Source of the DNA: Bacillota bacterium
GTDB lineage: Bacteria > Bacillota > Clostridia > Lachnospirales > Lachnospiraceae
Assembly: GCA_023415475.1 (NCBI GenBank)
Contig: JAEZKL010000168.1
Span: 1 to 11,232, forward strand
DNA: 11,232 nucleotides
Direction of reading: 5' to 3'
The translations under genes and the position numbers were made by a program. The first letter of the stretch is position 1. Each line of letters starts with the position of its first letter. Of the stretch, positions 1 through 4,490 are shown one piece after another. Under the pieces are notes generated by a model that saw nothing but the letters and a program-made list of their open reading frames with translations, was not told the DNA's origin and made no database searches.

Positions 1-221
1 AGGATAAATTCGATGTATTAGTAAATGTTAAGGGTGGCGGTTTCACCGGCCAGGCTGGTGCAATCAGACACGGTATCTCCAGAGCATTATTACATGCAGA
101 TGCTGATTACCGTCCTACACTCAAGAAAGCAGGCTTCTTAACAAGAGATCCTAGAATGAAGGAAAGAAAGAAGTACGGCTTAAAGGCTGCGAGAAGAGCA
201 CCACAGTTCTCAAAGAGATAA
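1..221 (+). CDS. rpsI: 30S ribosomal protein S9, C-terminal part (5' end outside window)
   Basis: The reading frame enters at base 3 and gives 72 residues ending in APQFSKR and a TAA stop. S9 is a small-subunit protein whose basic C-terminal tail reaches toward the P-site tRNA. The conserved blocks GGGFTGQAGAIRHGISRAL and TRDPRMKERKKYG, and the tail ending in SKR, identify the family without ambiguity. S9 is about 130 residues, so a little over half is present. It normally follows rplM in a two-gene operon, which would lie to the left. A strong terminator follows within 20 bases. The 3' end of rpsI is a known integration site for some Gram-positive integrative elements, which matters for the region to the right. 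Confidence 0.97.
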   Translation, partial: DKFDVLVNVKGGGFTGQAGAIRHGISRALLHADADYRPTLKKAGFLTRDPRMKERKKYGLKAARRAPQFSKR

Positions 222-236
222 TTAAAGGCAAAATCA

Positions 237-280
237 AAACCCCTACAAATGCAGTATTTGTGGGGGTTTCTTTTGTTTTT
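237..280 (+). terminator. Rho-independent terminator of the rpsI operon
   Basis: A 13-bp stem pairs AAACCCCTACAAA (237-249) with TTTGTGGGGGTTT (257-269), with one wobble pair and a 7-base loop. It is followed by the T-rich run CTTTTGTTTTT. It begins 16 bases after the rpsI stop codon, as expected for the end of that operon. Confidence 0.9.
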
Positions 281-311
281 GGTTTCTATGAAAACCTATG
301 AAATTTTATCG

Positions 312-333
312 GTTAGTAACAAGTTAGTAACAC
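312..333. repeat. Tandem 11-bp repeat GTTAGTAACAA / GTTAGTAACAC
   Basis: Two directly adjacent 11-bp units (312-322 and 323-333) differ only in the last base. They lie about 90 bases downstream of rpsI and 120 bases upstream of the next gene. Short direct repeats of this size beside a conserved gene 3' end resemble the arm-type sites bound by tyrosine integrases. They could equally be an operator for the gene at 454. The role is inferred; the repeat itself is plain in the sequence. Confidence 0.7.
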
Positions 334-374
334 TAAATCTTATTAATTTTATACTTCCAATTTATATTTCTACA

Positions 375-403
375 TTGAATAATTTACTAATATATGGTAA
401 TAT
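375..403 (+). promoter_or_regulatory. Candidate promoter for the PemK/MazF-like gene
   Basis: TTGAAT (375-380) and TAATAT (398-403) are separated by 17 bases, each matching 4 of 6 consensus positions. They lie about 50 bases upstream of the GTG start at 454. The surroundings are very AT-rich, so a chance match is possible. Confidence 0.4.
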
Positions 404-437
404 TATATCGAATTATGTAAAGATATTACACATTGAT

Positions 438-446
438 AAAGGAGAG
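438..446 (+). promoter_or_regulatory. Ribosome binding site that sets the GTG start at 454
   Basis: AAAGGAGAG lies with GGAG nine bases before GTG 454. A TTG further upstream in the same frame (433) overlaps this site and has no Shine-Dalgarno of its own. The ATG at 452 is in another frame. Confidence 0.75.
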
Positions 447-453
447 TACTAAT

Positions 454-1251
454 GTGGGGAGAGAAATAACAAAAGATCTGGTGATAGACCATAAAAAGAA
501 GGCTATTTCTAAATTGAACCATACGTTTGAAGCCTTAATTAACAGTCCAAATCCAAAGCATCAAAAGAAAGCTGACTTAGTAGCGTATTGGGTTGAAACA
601 TACAGTCAATATTTACTCGATGAAGGTAAATTTGACTATCAAAGGGTATTAAAATTCAATCGTGGAGATATAGTTAGTATAAACTTTGGATTTAATGTTG
701 GTAGTGAACAGGGAGGACTTCATTATGCCATTGTGCTTGATAATGATAATAAGCATACATCGCCGGTTCTAACTGTAATACCTTTATCTTCTGGCACTGA
801 AAGAGATGTACATGATAGGGATGTGTATCTTGGTAATGAATTATATGAAAAACTAAAACAAAAGCATAGTACTCTTTTCCAAAAAATTAAAATTGAAATG
901 CAAGAAGTAGTACAATTAATTGGAGTTTTACAAAAATCCATTGATTTAATTCAAATAGAGAACCAAACTGAGCAAGAAGCATATGATAATTTAGAATTAC
1001 TTTTAAGCGAAACGAAAGAAAAAAAATCAAATTTTGATAAAGAAGTAAAGATACTTCAAAGATATGAAAAAGAAATTGAAAAATTGAAATATGGAAGCAT
1101 TGCTTTGATGGAACAAATTACAACGGTTAGTAAAATGCGAATCTATAACCCATCTAATAGTATGGATTTGTTGTATGGAATAAAGTTTTCGAATCCAGCA
1201 ATGAATAAAATAAATGAGAGTATAAAAAAATTGTTCATGTATGATAAATAA
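454..1251 (+). CDS. PemK/MazF-family protein with long coiled-coil insertion
   Basis: 265 residues from the GTG start. PemK/MazF proteins are ribosome-independent or ribosome-linked mRNA endonucleases, usually type II toxins. The fold is recognisable in two separated parts. The first is FNRGDIVSINFG near residues 68-79 with GSEQGG at 83-88, AIVLDN at 92-97 and SPVLTVIPLSSG at 103-114. The second is GSIALMEQITTVSKMRI at 214-230, matching the late MazF strand that usually reads like LLEQIRTVDKxRL. Between them, about residues 130-212 are a charged, heptad-like helical stretch rich in K, E, L and I, absent from compact MazF proteins of about 110 residues. Residues 1-65 are a further helical extension. 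No antitoxin gene is visible on either side: upstream is the rpsI terminator, and downstream is a promoter plus a non-coding cassette. It may be a solitary PemK-like protein of the kind found in mobile elements. The fold is fairly certain; toxicity and RNase activity are inferred. Composition is AT-rich. Confidence 0.88.
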   Translation: MGREITKDLVIDHKKKAISKLNHTFEALINSPNPKHQKKADLVAYWVETYSQYLLDEGKFDYQRVLKFNRGDIVSINFGFNVGSEQGGLHYAIVLDNDNKHTSPVLTVIPLSSGTERDVHDRDVYLGNELYEKLKQKHSTLFQKIKIEMQEVVQLIGVLQKSIDLIQIENQTEQEAYDNLELLLSETKEKKSNFDKEVKILQRYEKEIEKLKYGSIALMEQITTVSKMRIYNPSNSMDLLYGIKFSNPAMNKINESIKKLFMYDK

Positions 1252-1254
1252 ATG

Positions 1255-1284
1255 TTGACTAGATGTATATACTTATAGTATAAT
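1255..1284 (+). promoter_or_regulatory. Strong sigma-A type promoter
   Basis: TTGACT (1255-1260) and a perfect TATAAT (1279-1284) with an 18-base spacer begin four bases after the stop codon of the PemK/MazF-like gene. No ORF follows before the terminator ending near 1380, so this promoter appears to drive a short non-coding transcript. Confidence 0.75.
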
Positions 1285-1290
1285 AATCTA

Positions 1291-1380
1291 AGCACCAAAT
1301 TACTTTAAAAACAGCGCCTATAGGGCATTAAAGAAGACAGATTATTATGTGAAGGATCCATAGAAATATGGATCCTTTTA
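1291..1380 (+). ncRNA. Candidate small RNA of about 90 nt, promoter to terminator
   Basis: The transcript predicted from the promoter at 1255-1284 would begin near 1291 and end at a perfect hairpin near 1378. It has no usable start codon with a ribosome binding site: the only ATG, at 1348, is followed at once by TGA. A weak internal stem GCC-TATAG-GGC lies at 1317-1327. The position directly behind the PemK/MazF-like gene suggests a regulator of that gene or of a distant target, but no repeat array of the type III antitoxin kind is seen. I do not recognise a known RNA family. Confidence 0.5.
1352..1379 (+). terminator. Rho-independent terminator of the small transcript
   Basis: An 11-bp perfect stem, AAGGATCCATA (1352-1362) with TATGGATCCTT (1367-1377), is closed by a GAAA tetraloop. 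It is followed by a short T run, TTTTA. Confidence 0.8.
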
Positions 1381-1383
1381 CGT

Positions 1384-1463
1384 TGTTTAAAAATATATGA
1401 ATTTTTAAAGCAAGGGGGGTTGCCTTAGGTTTTATATCGGACAGCTGTCTGAATAGTATCTAT
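1384..1463. other. Non-coding spacer with a 10-bp palindrome
   Basis: No ORF, ribosome binding site or promoter is convincing here. It contains a G run (GGGGGG near 1415) and the palindrome GACAGCTGTC at 1440-1449. It sits between two plus-strand terminators, so it may be the remains of the 3' part of a lost transcription unit. Confidence 0.4.
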
Positions 1464-1468
1464 AAAAT

Positions 1469-1505
1469 CCGTTTGATATTTTTAATATCAGGCGGTTTTT
1501 TATTT
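1469..1505 (+). terminator. Second plus-strand terminator without an obvious gene
   Basis: CCGTTTGATATT (1469-1480) pairs with AATATCAGGCGG (1484-1495) through 12 pairs including two wobbles. TTTTTTATTTTAT follows. No coding sequence directly precedes it. It would stop read-through from the left before the minus-strand protease gene. Its opposite strand is less terminator-like. Confidence 0.75.
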
Positions 1506-1575
1506 TATAAAGAAATTGTTGTTTGTAACTAGGTAGCCTATGTGAAATTGAACTTTTCAAGTGCTATTGCTTTAT

Positions 1576-2310
1576 TTATTGTTTTTTTTCTTTAATCATA
1601 AAAGTAATATATAATGCATATGCACTAGCAATTATTGCAATCAAAGCGCAGGAAATAATTCGTCTTTGAGATGTTATTGCAGTTTTATTAGCAAAAACAC
1701 TTAATGCATTGAAAATACTATGAGTAATAATACAAGGAAATAGACTCTTTGTTTTGTAATAAATCATTACAAATGTAAAGCCAATTGCTATTGCATAAAT
1801 TACTTGCAGAAGATTTGGTAATAATTCAGCACCAGAACCATTAACAAGGTTCATGATATGTCCAATTCCAAATGTCACACTCGATACAATAATAGCAGAT
1901 TTAACGCCATCTTTAACCATCGCATTAAACAAAAAGCCTCGGAATATCATTTCCTCAAGGAAACCGACACAAAACATGGATAAAATATATAATATTATCT
2001 CTAAAGGTGATGCATTCATGGCAAAACCATTCCAAAGATTTGCTGTCAAAAGAATTATCAGCGGAATGTAAAACAACATCTTTGAAGCAGAAATTTCAGA
2101 TTTGCACAAACCATATTTACTGAGTAATTGATTTTTCTTAACAAAAAGAAACAATATTACAGAAAGTACAATCAATATTGGTAATGAAACAATCTTTAAA
2201 ACTCCTATACTGGCTGAAAGATTATCTCCTATTGATGCAAATACACAATATGCTATAATCCATGCTACAGCAAACCCAATCTCGCTCTTTTCATATAATT
2301 TTTTCATCAT
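1576..2310 (-). CDS. CPBP family glutamic-type intramembrane protease
   Basis: 244 residues, strongly hydrophobic with about six to eight membrane helices. CPBP (CAAX protease and bacteriocin-processing, Abi) proteins cleave within the membrane; relatives act in prenyl-protein maturation, bacteriocin immunity and phage defence. The three family motifs are present: EEMIFR at residues 119-124 (EExxxR), FGIGH at 147-151 (FxxxH) and HSIFN at 197-201 (HxxxN), so the active site looks intact. The start is the first of two consecutive ATG codons; CCTCC at 2320-2324 on the plus strand is a GGAGG ribosome site nine bases ahead of it. The gene stands alone, convergent with the small-RNA cassette and transcribed away from the LysR gene. 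No bacteriocin peptide gene is visible beside it, so the substrate is unknown. Confidence 0.93.
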   Translation of the reverse strand: MMKKLYEKSEIGFAVAWIIAYCVFASIGDNLSASIGVLKIVSLPILIVLSVILFLFVKKNQLLSKYGLCKSEISASKMLFYIPLIILLTANLWNGFAMNASPLEIILYILSMFCVGFLEEMIFRGFLFNAMVKDGVKSAIIVSSVTFGIGHIMNLVNGSGAELLPNLLQVIYAIAIGFTFVMIYYKTKSLFPCIITHSIFNALSVFANKTAITSQRRIISCALIAIIASAYALYITFMIKEKKQ

Positions 2311-2360
2311 TCTTTGAAACCTCCAAGTTCATTTAAAGTAAATTTATTTGTATATTCTGA

Positions 2361-2394
2361 ACATCGATACTTTAACTTCAAAAGTTAACGATGT
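2361..2394 (-). promoter_or_regulatory. Interrupted inverted repeat in the CPBP leader
   Basis: On the plus strand ACATCG (2361-2366) and CGATGT (2389-2394) flank TTAACTT (2372-2378) and AAGTTAA (2382-2388). The two nested arms make an imperfect palindrome about 50 bases upstream of the protease start. It lies between a TATAAT-like -10 (2420-2425, minus strand) and the ribosome site, so it could be a leader hairpin or an operator. Confidence 0.5.
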
Positions 2395-2419
2395 GTAAAA
2401 GAGAAATTAGTTGATTTCT

Positions 2420-2425
2420 ATTATA
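2420..2425 (-). promoter_or_regulatory. Candidate -10 element for the CPBP gene
   Basis: The minus strand reads TATAAT here, about 110 bases before the protease start. No good -35 hexamer lies 16-18 bases upstream, so the promoter is weakly supported. Confidence 0.3.
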
Positions 2426-2480
2426 TCATTCCCCAAGGCATTTATCTACCCAAATAAGCCTTTTAAAGTCATGCTTAGGA

Positions 2481-2514
2481 TAAAAAAGAACCTCACGTAA
2501 ACAGGACTGGGTTC
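2481..2514 (-). terminator. Possible weak terminator downstream of the LysR gene
   Basis: On the minus strand GAACC and GGTTC form a 5-bp stem around a long loop, followed by TTTTTTA. The T run is good but the stem is short. It lies about 125 bases past the LysR stop and before the protease promoter region. Confidence 0.35.
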
Positions 2515-2540
2515 ATAACTGTTCGAAAGCAATAAGTGTT

Positions 2541-2615
2541 TATAACCAAGTGCTCTCGGCGGATAAACAAAATTTTATGCTTATACTGGTGCTTATTGGT
2601 GTTTATTTGGTTATA
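2541..2615. repeat. Short tandem repeats bounded by a 9-bp inverted repeat
   Basis: TATAACCAA (2541-2549) is the inverse of TTGGTTATA (2607-2615). Inside the right half are three imperfect tandem units of 10-12 bases: GCTTATACTGGT (2579-2590), GCTTATTGGT (2591-2600) and GTTTATTTGGT (2601-2611). The rest of the 329-base gap between the protease and LysR genes holds no supported ORF. Confidence 0.5.
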
Positions 2616-2639
2616 CGTAGGACACATTTTTGTTTCTAT

Positions 2640-3527
2640 CTATAATTTTTCTATAACCTCCTCTGCAATTCGAATAAATTCTTTGAGAATAAAAGACAGC
2701 CATTTATCGCGATGCCAGATAATCTGAGATTTAATTTCATAATCACATATATAATTTAGCGGAACCAATTTTCTGGCACTTATTTCTGCAGCTGCTGCGG
2801 TTTTGGGAAGGATACATACCCCAAGACCGCTACTGGTAAGATTTTTTATAGCCTGTAAACTTTCAGTTTCGAGTATGATTTTTGGATTGACACCGTTCCG
2901 TTCCAAATCTGTTAAAAAATTTCTACGGTAATAAGCAGCCGGTTCAGCCATAATTAAAGGGATACCGTCAAAATCGTTTGGGATAAGATTTTCCTTAGAT
3001 ACAAGTCGATGATCTGGAGAAGCAAGAACAAGGATTGGTTCTAATACTTCTGCAGTGTATTTGATTTCCGGAATTTTATTTAAATATCCGATGGTATAAG
3101 CAAGGTCAATTTTATTGTCACGTAATTCATTTAAAAACTCAGAGCATTTAAGTATTCTTAAATAAATATCTATATCTGGATATATCAGACTAAAGGATTT
3201 GATGATGGCAGGCATTTTTTCGATGCAAAGAGAATCACAGATACCGATTCGAATGGTTCCGGTTTGAATGGTGGTTTCTTTTGAAAAATCCTGTAAATTC
3301 TGTGACATTTTTAAAAGTTGGCAGACAGAGGGTAAAAGCCTGTTGCCTGCTTCAGTCATAGTAACTTTCTTTCCGATTCTGTCAAAAAGGGGTACGCCTA
3401 ATTCATCCTCTAATTTCTTGATATGCAGTGTGATACAGGATTGGGTATATCCCAGCTTGTTCGCTGCCCTGGTGAAATTGAGCTCATTACTCAAGACATA
3501 AAATGACTGTAATTGTTTAAAATCCAT
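2640..3527 (-). CDS. LysR family transcriptional regulator
   Basis: 295 residues, the usual LysR length. The N-terminus MDFKQLQSFYVLSNELNFTR, then a helix-turn-helix through about residue 60 (AANKLGYTQSCITLHIKKLE, GVPLFDR), is the classic LysR DNA-binding domain. From about residue 90 follows the substrate-binding-like effector domain, with GTIRIGICDSLC, AYTIGYL and a late SSGLGVCILPK block typical of the family. The start is supported by AAGGAG seven bases upstream on the minus strand. It is divergent from the small gene at 3646 with a 118-base shared promoter region, the usual LysR arrangement for controlling the neighbour and itself. The effector is unknown. Assignment to the family is firm; control of the neighbour is inference from geometry. 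Confidence 0.95.
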   Translation of the reverse strand: MDFKQLQSFYVLSNELNFTRAANKLGYTQSCITLHIKKLEDELGVPLFDRIGKKVTMTEAGNRLLPSVCQLLKMSQNLQDFSKETTIQTGTIRIGICDSLCIEKMPAIIKSFSLIYPDIDIYLRILKCSEFLNELRDNKIDLAYTIGYLNKIPEIKYTAEVLEPILVLASPDHRLVSKENLIPNDFDGIPLIMAEPAAYYRRNFLTDLERNGVNPKIILETESLQAIKNLTSSGLGVCILPKTAAAAEISARKLVPLNYICDYEIKSQIIWHRDKWLSFILKEFIRIAEEVIEKL

Positions 3528-3542
3528 GTTTAAGCTCCTTAC

Positions 3543-3575
3543 GATAATGAAATGTTATTATAATAATGATAATGA
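3543..3575. promoter_or_regulatory. Candidate LysR operator with overlapping LysR -10 element
   Basis: The divergent region contains the 12-bp perfect palindrome TTATTATAATAA (3555-3566), flanked on both sides by GATAATG (3543-3549 and 3569-3575). The minus strand reads TATAAT at 3557-3562 within the palindrome, a plausible -10 for the LysR gene. Binding there would repress LysR itself. The region is AT-rich, so the symmetry may be partly fortuitous. Confidence 0.4.
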
Positions 3576-3591
3576 TTAATTGTACTGATGA

Positions 3592-3620
3592 TTGATTTGA
3601 TGTTATCATATTATTATAGA
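3592..3620 (+). promoter_or_regulatory. Candidate promoter for the DUF1579-like gene
   Basis: TTGATT (3592-3597) and TATAGA (3615-3620) have a 17-base spacer and lie 25 bases before the start codon. The ribosome site AAGGAG at 3632-3637 follows. Confidence 0.45.
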
Positions 3621-3645
3621 ACAAGCAAGAAAAGGAGCAGAGAAG

Positions 3646-4149
3646 ATGAATGAATTTATGAAAGCATTGGTAAGTGAACAAAGAAATCATATAATTCCTG
3701 TGGAAAAGGATTACTTTGGTCATTTAATTGGTGAATGGGATTTTGATTGGAGAGATGCATTGGGAACCAAGAATGAAAGACTTGTAAAGGGTGAATGGAT
3801 TTTTTCAAGAATAATAGATGGTATGGGAATACAGGATCTGTTTATCTGTCCATCAAGGGAAGAACGTAAGAAATTAAAGGTACCAGATGCGGAATACGGT
3901 ACAACGATAAGAACATATAATCCGGTAACTGGTAATTGGGAAGTTTACTATTGCTGCTATGGAGAAAGTGTAAGACTTGAAGCAGTAAAGGAAGAAGATA
4001 AAATTGTACTGACAGAAAAAGAACATGGTACAATGAAGTGGATTTTTTCGGAGATTGAAGAAAACAGTTTCCATTGGCAGAATGTTATGCTAAATGATGA
4101 AGGAAAGTGGGTTGTGTGCTCCGACTGTCGAGCAGTTAGAAGAAAATGA
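3646..4149 (+). CDS. Small DUF1579-like protein of unknown function
   Basis: 167 residues, soluble, with no signal peptide or membrane segment. The pattern of GEWDFDW near residue 29, VKGEWIFSRIIDGMGIQD near 47-64, YGTTIRTYNPVTGNWEVYY near 84-102 and a final FHWQNVMLNDEGKW resembles the DUF1579/lipocalin-like group, whose members form a small beta-barrel thought to bind a hydrophobic ligand. The start ATG is supported by AAGGAG eight bases upstream. The gene is divergent from the LysR regulator and is its likely target. It has four cysteines, three close together in the YYCCYG and CSDC segments. No catalytic motif is recognised, and the family link is from memory of pattern only. Confidence 0.85.
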   Translation: MNEFMKALVSEQRNHIIPVEKDYFGHLIGEWDFDWRDALGTKNERLVKGEWIFSRIIDGMGIQDLFICPSREERKKLKVPDAEYGTTIRTYNPVTGNWEVYYCCYGESVRLEAVKEEDKIVLTEKEHGTMKWIFSEIEENSFHWQNVMLNDEGKWVVCSDCRAVRRK

Positions 4150-4175
4150 CCGGATATATCCAGATGGTTTACTTA

Positions 4176-4302
4176 ATCTGCGTCATCGACGCATACAAAA
4201 AGCTCCTAGGAGTATACTCCCAAGGAGCTTTTCTTATTCGCCGGATGACGCAGATAATACTATCTCGTAGAGATACAAAGCCCGGAATGCTTGTATTCGC
4301 AA
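4176..4302. repeat. Modular hairpin repeat, copy 1
   Basis: Three nested symmetric elements follow the gene at 3646. The outer arms ATCTGCGTCATC (4176-4187) and GATGACGCAGAT (4244-4255) are perfect 12-bp inverses. They enclose a hairpin with AAAGCTCCT (4199-4207) and AGGAGCTTT (4223-4231) around the palindrome GGAGTATACTCC (4209-4220), followed by TTTTCTTATT, so it may end the transcript of 3646-4149. A module CTATCTCGTAGAGAT and the start of a GCCCGGAATGC hairpin follow, the latter lacking its closing arm. Bases 4197-4297 align with 7727-7829 at roughly 80 percent by eye. Confidence 0.75.
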
Positions 4303-4368
4303 GAATAGCAATGGCTGCGATCTATTACAAGTCTGGGTCGGCGGCGTAACCCCTTTTTAAGGTCTAAA

Positions 4369-4402
4369 AACATGATTCATGTCGAAAAAAACATGTTTCA
4401 TG
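4369..4402. promoter_or_regulatory. Two phased near-palindromes upstream of the secreted-protein gene
   Basis: AACATGATTCATG (4369-4381) and AACATGTTTCATG (4390-4402) differ at one base and are spaced exactly 21 bases, two helical turns. The first extends to the perfect palindrome ACATGATTCATGT. They lie about 90-120 bases before the start codon at 4491 and look like paired repressor or activator sites. No clear -35/-10 pair was found between them and the gene. Confidence 0.45.
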
Positions 4403-4490
4403 CAGCGGACAGTTTTTTAGGTGAATTTTTGATAGACTGATTGCAAGGAATGTTCCTATACACTTATATATAATACAAGGAGAGAATTTT

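Noticed and set aside
249..452. 67-residue hydrophobic ORF downstream of rpsI
   Set aside because: It starts inside the loop of the rpsI terminator, has no ribosome site, and covers the promoter and Shine-Dalgarno of the next gene.
222..453. Type III antitoxin RNA or antitoxin gene upstream of the PemK/MazF-like gene
   Set aside because: Only two 11-bp units are present, not a toxI-like array of about 36-base repeats, and no small ORF with a ribosome site exists.
4146..4349. 67-residue plus-strand ORF after the DUF1579-like gene
   Set aside because: It runs through the hairpin repeat in a frame that is not kept in the second copy, and has no ribosome site.
4441..4474. TTGCAA and TATAAT as a promoter for the secreted-protein gene
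   Set aside because: The spacer would be 22 bases, and the start of transcription would fall inside the ribosome binding site.
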